From assembly GCA_003344405.1 (NCBI GenBank), contig NOWV01000130.1, positions 124,001 through 188,000 on the forward strand: a stretch of DNA of 64,000 nucleotides, written 5' to 3'. The translations under genes and the position numbers were made by a program. The stretch is from Trichoplax sp. H2 (lineage: Eukaryota > Placozoa > Uniplacotomia > Trichoplacea). Below, one piece after another: positions 43,892 to 55,520 of this stretch (its first letter is position 1; every line of letters begins with the position of its first letter). The notes below the pieces were generated by a model. The model had not been told where the DNA came from and made no database searches. It was given only the letters and a program-made list of their open reading frames with translations.

Positions 43892-44169
43892 GGTGGTCAA
43901 CAATTTCGTCCAAGATATCGCTGTAAATAACGCCAGTTAAGAATAAATTAAAAAAAAAGTGCCAAGATATTATCGAAATTCTGTTTGTTTCATAAAGTCT
44001 GTGAATGCTTGGTATCACATGAGAAAACATTGCCTACCACTAAAAGGCCCCAAAAAAGATAACGTACAGTATAGGACTCACGATTCTAGTATGATACGTG
44101 TGTATTGAATATGATATTGGTATGTTGAAAAAGTTGAAAAGTGTTCTGAAATACATCAGTAATTTACGA

Positions 44170-44555
44170 TTAAATACAATTTATAATTCTGTTCAACACT
44201 GCATCGACGATAGACATTATTACAATTGATGATCTACGCTTGCAGAAGTCATTTAAAACATATGCACCAATGTAGTCAAGTTTTTGTAGGATCACTTTCA
44301 AACTACTGGATACGATAGCTTCAATATCAGTAACATTACCCAAGAAATGGAAGTAGAGGAAAAAAACAGGGCGCGGTGACAAGGTAAATCGCGATTGAAA
44401 TAAAAGTTAAAATTGAATTTCAACTAAGAAATACTGATGTTGTCGTCTATTACAAGTCTTTTAAATTAACTTCAACTATCCTTTGCTTACATATCAATTC
44501 TACGTAAACCTAGCAAGTCGAGAAGTGTCTTGTAACCACGATAGCGATTCAATTC
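44170..44555 (-). CDS. Unidentified gene, two 3' exons
   Basis: Exon 44555-44491 (acceptor TTTTTCAG, donor GTAAGC) encodes ELNRYRGYKTLLDLLGLRRID and ends in phase 2. Exon 44305-44170 starts after a TATCCAG acceptor with the one base needed and runs SLKVILQKLDYIGAYV to KRRSS, ending LNRIINCI and TAA. Together they give about 66 residues of amphipathic helix-like C-terminus, which I cannot assign to a family. An exact copy of the upstream exon is at 46898-46962. Further upstream exons were not found; they may be in the gap-broken duplicated block. The stop lies 279 bp upstream of the Gbeta start codon on the same strand. Confidence 0.4.
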
Positions 44556-46801
44556 CTGAAAAAGTGAAAAAGCCGCGACAGGCAAAATTGAAGGTGACAA
44601 AAAAGTAAGGCTACAAATACTGCACAGTACATTAATCCAGTCACAGTGGCATCCTTACACAGTCCGTACAGTACAGTACTGTGCAGCACATACTGTACAC
44701 TGTGGACTGTACACTGTACAGGAGGTCTTTTATTGGTGTACTGTATGGTACAGTAGTGTAGCTTTTGTACAATGTACTTGTACAGTAAGTGTCCTTATCA
44801 ATCATCCAGTATGATTGCGTCAGTGTGCTTACGTGCATTATTAATTAATTAATTAATTATTATACAGTACAGTACAGTACGGTTGATACGTACTGTACTG
44901 TACTGTACGCGCCATCTACTGTACTGTACTGTTGCGGCCTAAACTGGCGACAGGCCCTATAAAACTCTACCGTACAGTATGTACTGTACTGTATGTACTG
45001 TACAGTACTGTACTCTACAGTGTACAGTACTGTGCTGTCATTTTATTCGATTTCTTTTTGTTGCACTGAGTGTACAATGCGACATGCGCAGTACAGTACA
45101 GATGGAGTCTACTGCTTTAGTACTGTACTTGTGATGGACTGTATCATCTTTTACCAGTCTTCAACAGTTCTTAACCTTATTAAATGAAGTTATACAGTAC
45201 AGTACAGTACTGTACAGTATAATAACATTTAGTTGGAGTGGCTTATTAGACAGCACTACTGTACAGTACAGTGTACAGTACAACGTACTGTAACTGGACG
45301 AGTTCGATGGACCAGACTGTACTGTACTGTACCATTCTGTGCAACTGTAAAATCAAAAATTCAACACTTCAGTATAGTGTACTATACTGTACAGTACAGT
45401 ATGAAAATCGAAATTTCGATTCAAGTGCTAATTTTTATTTGATTGATTGATTCTATTCTTGTACTGTACTGTACATTAGTTATCGTCTATTTCCATTTGA
45501 TAGATTTGCGAAAGTGATATAGATACGTCCATTTGAGACTGGAGAGTTTAATCGATAGTATTGGGTAATGATATTAATGTTTTTTCTGCTGGTTCCCATC
45601 GACATATCATTTCCGTAACGCTTGAAGAGTCAAAAATTACGCCCAAGGAAGACGTCCACAGTCCAGACTACAGATTCTCCTTTCTTTCATTTCTTTTCAA
45701 AGTGACTGCTCTACAGTACTGCGAGTATTCCACATTCAATTGGATTGGGTAATTTTCACCAAAAACTACTGTACAGCTTTGAAACGAGACTTTACTCTAC
45801 TGTACTTCTTCTAAGTCAACAATTACAGACGTACAGACTACAACAATGCTGTCAGTCAGCCATCGAATAGAATTATTATTATTATTGTCATGATTATTGC
45901 ATGATTAATACTATTATGACATGCCTCGATTTGTATTCACTTTAAACTTGGAGTTCAATCTTATTTCAATGGATAAAATATTGCGCATAAAGACCCCTAG
46001 CCATGGACTACATTATAAAATAGTCCATATTCCGCAACTTTCAGCAGCACACGCTCAAGTGTTTCATTTTAGTATTGACTACTCTACCTATCCCCTTCAG
46101 CGGCAGCTTACAAGCAATCGATAAAATAACGTGTCGCAAAAGAAAAAAGACCATTTACTCTATTGGCGGCAACAATTGAACTCGACCAATATTCAACCGA
46201 AGTTAAATGATAATCTAGTACTGTACAGTAGGTTACGTTGATCATGTCAATCGGAGTGGGGTTTACACAACACTACTGCCAACACACATGGACATTGTAC
46301 AGTATGTAGGTATAGAGTACAATATCAGATTGGCTAGTGCTTACCATTGCCATTGACCGCAATGTAGTAGTAGAAACTATCTGTTCAAACTGCATCCAGG
46401 AGAAACTATCACTTCAAACTGCATCCAGGAGAAAAACTATCACTTCAAACTGCATACAGTATTTCTATGGTTACCAACTTTGATGACTCACTATAGCATA
46501 ATCTAATCTACAATCCCCAAATAAATAAAATATGTTGAGCATTGTACAATACTGTATATGTTATGTTCTTAGTATACTGTACAGTATGGCCATGGAGTAT
46601 ATCTACTCTACTCTCATATCGTTACAGACTGGCACTTATTGAATTCAAATAAATAAATAAAAATAGGTCTACAAAAGATCGGCCCTCCCCAACAGTCCCA
46701 AGATCCTTTCGTCATCATTGTACGCGCAGAAACTTTGCGAACAATAACATGAGGTAAAAAGGGAAGGGAAAAATCTCCCTCCAACTACTGTACAATACAT
46801 A
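44415..46801. repeat. Duplicated block, copy A1
   Basis: Matches 46822-48980 over about 2.2-2.4 kb with scattered substitutions, changes in TACTG/TACAG copy number, one extra TTAA unit in A2, an extra unit of a 27-29 bp repeat in A1 (46381-46460) and a 195-bp segment (about 46099-46293) missing from A2. It is followed by exactly 20 N. Confidence 0.9.
44636..45480. repeat. TACTG/TACAG cluster in block A1
   Basis: Sub-arrays around 44660-44790, 44860-44940, 44975-45035, 45190-45280 and 45315-45405, with the same mixed pentamer grammar as the other clusters. It begins about 80 bp upstream (minus sense) of the unidentified gene's upstream exon. Confidence 0.85.
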
Positions 46802-46821
46802 NNNNNNNNNNNNNNNNNNNN
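46802..46821. other. Assembly gap, 20 N
   Basis: Exactly 20 N. The left flank repeats at 48980 and the right flank repeats 44415, so it joins two copies of the same sequence. The size is probably nominal. Confidence 0.99.
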
Positions 46822-48980
46822 GAATTTCAACTAAGAAATACTGATGTTGTCGTCTATTACAAGTCTTTTAAATTAACTTCAACTATCCTTTGCTTACATA
46901 TCAATTCTACGTAAACCTAGCAAGTCGAGAAGTGTCTTGTAACCACGATAGCGATTCAATTCCTGAAAAAGTGAAAAAGCCGCGACAGGCAAAATTGAAG
47001 GTGACAAAAAAGTAAGGCTACAAATACTGCACAGTACATTAATCCAGTCACAGTGGCGATCCTTACACAGTCCGTACAGTACAGTACTGTGCAGCACGTA
47101 CTGTACACTGTGGACTGTACACTGTACAGGAGGTCTTTTATTGGTGTATGGTACAGTTGTGTAGCTTTTGTACAATGTACTTGTACAGTAGTGACCTTAT
47201 CAATCATCCACTAGGATTGCGTCAGTGTGCTTCCGTGCATTATTAATTAATTAATTAATTAATTATTATACAGTACAGTACAGTACGGTTGATACGTACT
47301 GTACTGTACTGTACGCGCCATCTACAGTACTGTACAGTGTACAGTACAGTACTGTACGTACTGTACTGTTGCGGCCTAAACTGGCGACAGGCCCTATAAA
47401 ACTCTACCGTACAGTATGTACTGTACTCTACTGTACAGTGCACAGTACTGTGTTGTCATTTTATTCGATTTCTTTTTGTTGCACTGAGGGCACAATGCGA
47501 CATGCGCAGTACAGTACAGATGGAGTCTACTGCTTTAGTACTGTACTTGTGATGGACTACTGTATATCATCTTTTACCAGTCTTCAACAGTTCTTAACCT
47601 TATTAAATGAAGTTATACTGTACAGTACTGTACTGTACTGTACAGTCTGTACAGTGTACAGTACAGTATAATAACATTTAGTCGGAGTGGCTTACAGTAC
47701 AGTATTAGACAGTACTACTGTACAGTACAACGTACTGTAACTGGACGAGTTCGATGGACCAGACTGTACTGTACCATACCGTGCAACTGTAAAATCAAAA
47801 ATTCAACACTTCAGTATAGTGTACAGTATGAAAATCGAAATTTCGATTCAAGTGCTAATTTTTATTTGATTGATTCTATTCTTGTACTGTACATTAGTTA
47901 TCGTCTATTTCCATTTGATAGATTTGCGAAAGTGACATAGATACGTCCATTTGAGACTGGAGAGTTTAATCGATAGTATTGGGTAATGATATTAAAGTTT
48001 TTTCTGCTGGTTCCCATCGACATATCATTTCCGTAACGTTTGAAAAGTCAAAAATTACGCCCAAGGAAGACGTCCACAGTCCAGACTACAGATTCTCCTT
48101 TCTTTCATTTCTTTTCAAAGTGACTGCTCTACAGTACTGCGAGTATTCCACATTCAATTGGATTGGGTAATTTTCACCAAAAACTACTGTACAGCTTTGA
48201 AACGAGACTTTACTCTACTGTACTTCTTCTAAGTCAACAATTACAGACGTACAGACTACAACAATGCTGTCAGTCAGCCATCGAATAGAATTATTATTAT
48301 TATTGTCATGATTATTGCATGATTAATACTATTATGACATGCCTCGATTTGTATTCACTTTAAACTTGGAGTTCAATCTTATTTCAATGGATAAAATATT
48401 GCGCATAAAGACCCCTAGCCATGGATTACATTATAAAATAGTCCATATTCCGCAACTTTCAGCAGCACACGCTCAAGTGTTTCATTTTAGCACTGACTAC
48501 TCTACCTACCCCCTCCATTGTACAGTATGTAGGTATAGAGTACAATATCAGATTGGCTAGTGCTTACCATTGCCGTTGGTAGTAGAAACTATCTGTTCAA
48601 ACTGCATCCAGGAGAAACTATCACTTCAAACTGCATACAGTATTTCTATGGTTACCAACTTTGATGACTCACTATAGCATAATCTAATCTACAATCCCCA
48701 AATAAATAAATAAAATATGTTGAGCATTGTACAGTATACAGTATGTATGTTATGTTCTTAGTATATGGCCATGGAGTATATCTACTGTACTCTCATATCG
48801 TTACAGACTGGCACTTATTGAATTCGAATAAATCAATAAAAATAGGTCTACAAAAGATCGGCCCTCCCCAACAGTCCCAAGATCCTTTCGTCATCATTGT
48901 ACGCGCAGAAACTTCGCGAACAATAACATGAGGTAAAAAGGGAAGGGAAAAATCTCCCTCCAACTACTGTACAATACATA
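46822..48980. repeat. Duplicated block, copy A2
   Basis: Second copy of 44415-46801, including the 65-bp exon of the unidentified minus-strand gene (46898-46962) intact. Open frames in the block (for example the 62-73 residue plus frames near 47979 and 48339) differ from A1 by amino-acid-changing substitutions, so they do not look constrained. Confidence 0.9.
47034..47900. repeat. TACTG/TACAG cluster in block A2
   Basis: Same positions relative to flanks as the A1 cluster, but several sub-arrays differ in length. For example, the array after the CTATAAAACTCTACC landmark is shorter here, and the one near 47617-47670 is longer. Confidence 0.85.
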
Positions 48981-49178
48981 GTATAATATATGGACAGTCG
49001 ACCTGTCAACGGTTGGATTCTACAGTATTTGCTAATAGTGTATTGCAGTGTAATTTTGGTCGGAAACCAGCTGTCTTTACAGCCAGCACATTTCCGAAAT
49101 CAGCCTGATCCATCTCTCAGGGTTGGGGCTACCGTTGACTTGTTTTTATCGAATAATCCTGCCCAAGGTGTTGTGAAA

Positions 49179-49237
49179 ATGGCGTTAAGAAATCAATTTG
49201 ACGATCCGTTCAATGATCCTTTCTTTCAGTTAGTTTT
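49179..49237 (+). pseudogene. Duplicate of MLF exon 1, cut by the gap
   Basis: 49179-49228 equals the MLF first coding exon at 49565-49614, with its donor GTTAGT, then runs into the 20-N gap. It is most likely the other haplotype of the same exon, not a second gene. Confidence 0.75.
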
Positions 49238-49257
49238 NNNNNNNNNNNNNNNNNNNN
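49238..49257. other. Assembly gap, 20 N
   Basis: Exactly 20 N. Sequence right of the gap (49258-49620) repeats 48835-49237, except that 49258 onward lacks about 40 bp found near 48981-49022. Confidence 0.99.
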
Positions 49258-49564
49258 AATAAAAATAGGTCTACAAAAGATCGGCCCTCCCCAACAGTCC
49301 CAAGATCCTTTCGTCATCATTGTACGCGCAGAAACTTTGCGAACAATAACATGAGGTAAAAAGGGAAGGGAAAAATCTCCCTCCAACTACTGTACAATAC
49401 ATACAGTACAGTATTTGCTAATAGTGTATTGCAGTGTAATCTTGGTCGGAAATCAGCTGTCTTTACAGCCAGCACATTTCCGAAATCAGCCTGATCCATC
49501 TCTCAGGGTTGGGGCTACCGTTGACTTGTTTTTATCGAATAATCCTGCCCAAGGTGTTGTGAAA

Positions 49565-51734
49565 ATGGCGTTAAGAAATCAATTTGACGATCCGTTCAAT
49601 GATCCTTTCTTTCAGTTAGTTTTCATCACTATTTGAAGCCATAATGATGATGAAAAGAGTCGATCTAGAAGATACCATTCTTTTTCTATTGTACCATTTT
49701 AGAGATAATATGTCGGCAAGAGTTAACCACTTTAACCCTTTCGCCCAAGATCCATTTTTCAATCATTCGAGAAGTGCGATCGCCATGAGCAATCCCATGA
49801 TGATGATGGTAAGACTACTAAAGAAGTCATTCTTTGAATGTCGATTGTTGAGTATCGGGGATATTGGACTCTTGAGTCTGGTAGGAAGAGCAGAGTCCCC
49901 GAAACAGGTTACTGATTTTGTTATTGCAAGAATTTTTTTTTCCATTTTCACTATCTCACTTGGGAGAATGTATACGGTAGGTAAGGGTTAAGCAATTTCT
50001 TGATGCGCCATATACGAATCAATTCCTAGATCGATATCAATATTATTATCAACGTGTTATGTAAGCAATGGATGCAACAGACTAACGTTAATGCAGGGGT
50101 CTACACTATCAATACTTCATCGTGTTTACGTTAGCTATCTCAAAAATTGCTCATGGGGTAGATTTGAATTGAACGTAACCATTTAATTTAATTTATGCTA
50201 GCTTCGGACCTACAGTACATAATATTAGTGCGGTGCTGTCGATTTTATCATACTGTACAAGTCATAAAGTGTTTCTTGACAGTCAACACATTGCAAGCCT
50301 ACTAATCTACTCTACACAGTACAACTCAATGTAAAAACCCTTTTCCATTAATACTAAATAAGGCAACCCAAAACGAATACATGGACTTGCAATAGATTGA
50401 CTAATTCTTTTCGCCAAAAGATTACGAGATAAATCATAACCAAATCCATAGAGATATATACGTATTTTTACGTAGGCACTCTTTAAAAAATTCACGCTGT
50501 CGTATTGTACTTTCAGCCGAATAACCCTTTCATGGCAATGGAGAATATGATGAATAATATGATGGCTCCTTTTCATAATTCACTACTAGGAATGCATTCG
50601 CCAATGAATGACTTCGTAAGTTGATAAGTGTAATTGTTAAATTGTCAGGCTTGGAATAGTTCATCCTTTAATTAAGCCTTATAACATTATCACCATTGAA
50701 TGTAATACTATAGCTGGGTAGAGTTTCAACTTCAAGCTTTTATCCATTTTATCAATTATAGCGAAATTTAGAAAGAAATGCAAACTGCCACACTTTTTCG
50801 TCTTCATCAATCATGACTTACTCAAGCAATGGCGGCGATGGTCAACCGCAGATTTATCAAGCCTCTAGTAGTACCCATTCTTTACCTAATGGTGTAAGCA
50901 TACAATTTAATTTAGTAGATGCTGAGCTTACTAGCAATAGTATCATGTACAGTATAGCTGGTGTTCCGCAAGTATACGATCACAGTTGATGTCAATAAAG
51001 TAGCTGTAACTTTCATAAACTTATCATCCCTGTTATAGATAAAGGAAATTAGAAGAACAGTAAAAGATTCAGCCAGCGGATTACATAAAATGGCAATTGG
51101 ACATCACATTGGTAATGGAAAATAAGAGATAAAGTCTAGTCTTATCTATACTATACTGTACTACTACCCTTTTAAGCTTTTGATTATGGCACTCAAAATT
51201 ACTATTATATGCGCACTTCAATACGAATATGTTTTAACCGTAGGCGATAGAAGCCATACCATCGAAGATGCGAGGAATATGAAAACTGGCTCTCATGAAC
51301 ATGTACAGAATTTGGTCAATCTTACTGAAGGTAATCAATGTTATAAATTGAAATTATCAAGTAGCTTCATGACTCTCTCATTCCTAATGACTATGATTAT
51401 AGCTTCAAGTAATACTGTAAAACATTTGTTATTGCATAATCTAGAGGATGCCGAAACATTTGATAGAGAATGGCAACAGGCTACAAAAGCTGAAGCGCAC
51501 GCACCCGCAATTCGTAATCATAGGCATCAACGGAAAGGTATTCATCGAGGTTTGCCAGGCACTGAGAAAGTAAGACCTAATCGCTTGCATAAGAAAGCGC
51601 CCTTAAATGCTTCCAAAGAGTACGTACCACCAACTCCACCGCGTGGTGGTGGTAGAGAACAGGATAATTTTCATAGCCACAGCTCAAGGCATGTTCGCTT
51701 TGACAATAATAACACCCATAGCAGACGTTACTAA
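49565..51734 (+). CDS. MLF: Myeloid leukemia factor homolog, complete, 7 exons, 278 aa
   Basis: MLF-family protein, a nucleo-cytoplasmic adaptor implicated in transcription control and protein-aggregate handling in other animals. Exons: 49565-49614, 49703-49808, 50517-50615, 50762-50893, 51039-51111, 51244-51330, 51445-51734; phases join to 837 nt. The N-terminus has the typical acidic/aromatic start (MALRNQFDDPFNDPFFQ) and Met-rich stretches (MMMM, MENMMNNMMAPF). The conserved core is residues 112-200: HTFSSSSIMTYSSNGGDGQP, IKEIRRTVKDSASGLHKMAI, GHHIGDRSHTIEDARNM, NLVNLTE, EDAETFDREWQQ. The C-terminus is basic (KKAP, PPRGGGREQ). Length fits the family (about 250-290 aa). The start was chosen at the first Met before the DDPF motif; longer upstream open sequence looks like 5' UTR. 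Confidence 0.94.
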
Positions 51735-53426
51735 TTACTGCTTTTGCAAATAACACTGCAAAAAATGTATTGTTACTTATAGCATTTATCTGGTTAGCGA
51801 GTATGATAAATATCTTATCGTATGCTAGTTCTGCTTAAAATCTGGATATTGTACAGTTTCTGTAACTGCTTAGATTCGATATGGTAAAAATATTTCGTAC
51901 TATATTAAAGGATTTATTGCTCAGATTAACGTACATTATTACAGTTTATTACTTATTGCATCAGAAATGTTTCATGAAATCAAATGTCGATAACGATCTA
52001 AAAATTTTACATGTATACATATACTCTTATTGTATCTAATGTATAGTTTTACATGGTGGTTTCTTTCCAATATATTATACAATATATAATATATACGTAA
52101 GTTTTTATAGTTTCCACATTACGATAGTGAAAATTAAAACCGTTCTAAATAATTGTAACAATCTACGAAATAGGTTAGCACTCCAATTTTTGTTCGAAGT
52201 TTTTGTGTTTAAGGAAGGTTTAACTTTAATTTCTCCTTTATTGTATTAAATAAGTATATATACTGTACGTTTGTAGTCGTATACATACATGTATAATAAT
52301 TTAACCTTATCAAAATTAGTAATAAATATTTATAAAACTGTGGTACGCAAATACAAAAACTAATTTGGTTAATTGCCACATTGGGATCGAAAGGTATAAA
52401 CTGTTACACAATCCTTTAGTATAAAGGAAAGTTATTAAGGCATGATAATTGAAAAAGTCAACAAGTATCGTTTCTAGCAATAATTATGTATTATCAACTT
52501 CGTGATCAATTTAGGAGTAGAGATAGCTACACTACAAGAAGCAACTTTATAAACGTAATGCCTTCGAAATTAAACAATACCATATCGAATGTAAAATTGA
52601 ATTTATTGCTGCAAAACTGGTTCTACCACAGTTAAAATTCCGCAAATAGACGTTATTTTTATTTACTTTCAATGTTCGCAAAGCGTCAATTTATTACAAA
52701 TAACAAAGTAATATCTTGAATATTCACATTCAAACTATAACGTTGATAGGATTTCACTCACTATCAGATAATTAATACTATTATCAGTACTTTTATTTGC
52801 TTAATAAGCAATGATTGAATTTAATAATTTTTACAGTATCAAGAAATTATACAGGTCTTGAAATTATAATATTGTAGAGCACGATTAATAATATCTTTTT
52901 GTCAGAAATCGAAATGAAAATTACAACAATATACAAATAGGAATGTAGAAATTTCAGAATTTACAACTTAGCATCTAATGAGCCTTCATCTATTGTATCA
53001 CTGCTCAATAATTATACATGTATAGTTGTATTTGATCATTAATATTTTTATTTATTACTGTGAAAAAAAAAATAGAAAATTTACCACTTAAGTTTGATCA
53101 TGGAATGCTACGAAGACTTACTAGTAGCCCATGATTTGATACAACTACAGAGTGGGCATACTTCTTTCAATAGATATATACAGTGCTTTAGACTAAAGCA
53201 TCAAGAAGGAATTGTCGTGATTATCATGACAATAAAATCACAATTGTTAAAACTCTCCAAACTAACGAGGTATGAAAACCGTATATTTTAGATATCAAAT
53301 AAAATCGATTACACTTTTTAACTACTAGTTCATAGAAATAGAAATATACACCAAGAGAGGGTAGTGTTAAAATTTAAATGAGATCGAAAGAATCCAAAAA
53401 TGAGAAGGAAAATATTCATACCATTT
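51735..53426. other. Intergenic between convergent MLF and GPCR 3' ends
   Basis: AT-rich, presumably both 3' UTRs plus spacer. I see no further exon or structured element. Confidence 0.6.
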
Positions 53427-55520
53427 CTAACTTTTCATCAAAGGTTGTAATGATAAAGCTTTACGTGATGGTGTCTTCAAATCTTCGATATTCAATGTCT
53501 TAGTGGTGCCTATCGACGTATTTCGTTCATTACTAACACTGACTAATGGTAATAACGTAGTCGTTGAGCGATCAGTTGAGGTTGACGAAACACCATCATT
53601 TTCATTATCCCAGCTTGAAAATGATCCATTAATCGAGCCTCCAGCTTCGCGTTTTAAAAGTGTAGCAGTGCTAGAGCAATCATCATCAACTGTCGACGTA
53701 TTGGATGATCTCCTATCGTCGTTGAAGACAAAAGTAGCAGCTCGCGGTCTTAACTCGTTGTAGACATCATTTAAGTTAGGTTGATTTGGTGTTAGAGAAG
53801 GTAAATTATCGCCACCGAGTCCTTTCTTACTGTTAGCCATACGCTGAGCGCGTTGCCTTTTAGCATTAATCGTGGCTGCATCACCGAAACTAAATGAAAC
53901 TGACCGAAAGATCTTCTCTGATCTTTCAGTCAATTTTAACTCTTCATTTTCTGGTAAATCTTGTAATTTACCACCAGAAAGGCTAGGTTTTATTACATTC
54001 GATTCAATTCTTGGAGTGCGTTGTGGTCTTGTACCAGTAACCGATACATTAGGTATCCTTGTAGGTTTGCTCATCATATCAGCATTATTAACTGTAAAAT
54101 TATCACTGCAAGAAATATCTGCTGGAATAGATAAACGCCGACCTTCTGCGTTTTGACTAAATTGCCTGGATGCTAGTGTTTGACTTGGAGAAACTTTATT
54201 ATCACTTATCTTGAGAAGTCGTTTAATCTCTTTCACGATATTCTTACTGCTATATGCATAAATAATTGGATTGACAAGAAATGTTAAAGACATCAGAAAG
54301 TAAGTGATAAACTTAACATCGTTGCTGACATATACACGATTTGGACCTGTACATGTCATATCTAAAATCAAGACTACAAAATAGCCTGTTAAACACAAGG
54401 CAAACGCTGACGAAACATAGACCAACGATTTAGCAGCTTTATGTCTGGATATTTTCAATCGAATCATACTAACATTACTGACGATACTTTGTTTTCGTCG
54501 AGAGATTGATCGCCGAATAGAATTTATACTAGGACGCCGAATGGAATTTATACTAGGATGCCGAATTGATCGAATATCGGCATCTGTAGTGAAAGAATCA
54601 TCAGTATTCGAATCTTTACGCCCACCACATTTTTGGCTATCGAACACGCTACTGTCTGAATAAGTTCTCGGTCGGCCATTACTGTTATTATCCTGATTCT
54701 GATTATTTTGATTAATACGATTGCTCACGTTGTCATCAAAAAGACTTGTTCTTTTATCACCTTGGTGATTTATTAGCGTTGTTTGGCTGTTATTTGGTTC
54801 CATATTAGGTCGACGATGACGATTAGCGATAACCAAAATGTAACCATGGACAGCGATAATAAATATAAAAGGTATAACGTAGTATATACAAGTACAAGTT
54901 ATCGAGTAAGCAAAGATCGCACGAATATTGAAATTAGTAGCAATACTGGCATTAAAACTATTATTATCACTATTGGTTATATTGATACAGTTATAATCTT
55001 CTGGTGTACCTTGACAATAAACCGGATAGTAAAATGTGCATGTTTCGAAGGTCGGTGAAACAATAAAAATTCTAATTAATAACGACGGTAAAGATAAAAT
55101 TGCACAAATCAGTGCAGTAAGGACAATTGCTATATTACTTTTACGCGTTGTAAATCGGAAAGTATGACGATAAGGCAAAGCTATGGCTATATATCGATCA
55201 ATAGAGATAATGGCTACAATAGCTATACAAAGTAATGCAAAAAATTGGTGGCTATAACCGTAAATACTACAAAATATCCAACCGAACGGCCATCTATTGG
55301 CGGCAATTACGGCGATAGATAGCGGTAGAGAAAGCACTGTACAAACTAAATTAATTACTACTTGAGTTCGGATAAATCTGTAGCGATTTTCATCCTCTAT
55401 GATTTGCGGTTTTTTAACGAATGCTAACAAAACAGGTAAATTTAACATTAATGAGACTAGCAAAACAACTGCTAGTAAAGTTACTTTAACCGATGAATGT
55501 ATCCATGGTGGATCGGACAT
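53427..55520 (-). CDS. Class A (rhodopsin-like) orphan GPCR, intronless, 697 aa
   Basis: Plasma-membrane seven-helix receptor. TM1 about 11-35 (LNLPV), TM2 53-74, TM3 88-108 ending in IDRYIAIALPY (DRY 108-110), TM4 129-152, TM5 200-232, TM6 366-388, TM7 403-423 with NPIIY (417-421), then helix 8 (KNIVKEIKRLL). Cys84 at the top of TM3 can pair with a cysteine in ECL2 (161, 169 or 178); ECL2 has NIT and NNS/NAS sequons. ICL3 is very long (about 233-365), Asn-rich, with a duplicated basic PSINSIRR element. The C-tail is about 260 residues, Ser/Thr-rich. TM2 (INLVCTVLSLPLS) lacks the usual acidic 2.50 residue, and TM6 has LCLTGYF in place of CWxP. Single exon, in contrast to every neighbour, as in many GPCR expansions by retroposition. 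Ligand not predictable. Confidence 0.93.
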   Translation of the reverse strand: MSDPPWIHSSVKVTLLAVVLLVSLMLNLPVLLAFVKKPQIIEDENRYRFIRTQVVINLVCTVLSLPLSIAVIAANRWPFGWIFCSIYGYSHQFFALLCIAIVAIISIDRYIAIALPYRHTFRFTTRKSNIAIVLTALICAILSLPSLLIRIFIVSPTFETCTFYYPVYCQGTPEDYNCINITNSDNNSFNASIATNFNIRAIFAYSITCTCIYYVIPFIFIIAVHGYILVIANRHRRPNMEPNNSQTTLINHQGDKRTSLFDDNVSNRINQNNQNQDNNSNGRPRTYSDSSVFDSQKCGGRKDSNTDDSFTTDADIRSIRHPSINSIRRPSINSIRRSISRRKQSIVSNVSMIRLKISRHKAAKSLVYVSSAFALCLTGYFVVLILDMTCTGPNRVYVSNDVKFITYFLMSLTFLVNPIIYAYSSKNIVKEIKRLLKISDNKVSPSQTLASRQFSQNAEGRRLSIPADISCSDNFTVNNADMMSKPTRIPNVSVTGTRPQRTPRIESNVIKPSLSGGKLQDLPENEELKLTERSEKIFRSVSFSFGDAATINAKRQRAQRMANSKKGLGGDNLPSLTPNQPNLNDVYNELRPRAATFVFNDDRRSSNTSTVDDDCSSTATLLKREAGGSINGSFSSWDNENDGVSSTSTDRSTTTLLPLVSVSNERNTSIGTTKTLNIEDLKTPSRKALSLQPLMKS
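54511..54558 (-). repeat. 24-bp in-frame duplication in GPCR ICL3
   Basis: Two near-identical 24-bp units (54511-54534, 54535-54558), followed by a partial third, encode tandem PSINSIR(R/H) octapeptides at residues about 320-337. Each unit supplies a basic-basic-X-Ser or close variant, the general form of PKA/PKC-type sites. Confidence 0.9.

Noticed and set aside
45561-46124. Plus frames of 63-67 residues, and a 39-residue minus frame over 45561-45676
   Set aside because: A1/A2 differences within them are largely amino-acid-changing, with no splice context; treated as non-coding.
53503-55058. Three plus-strand frames of 86-94 residues
   Set aside because: Antisense shadows of the GPCR exon.
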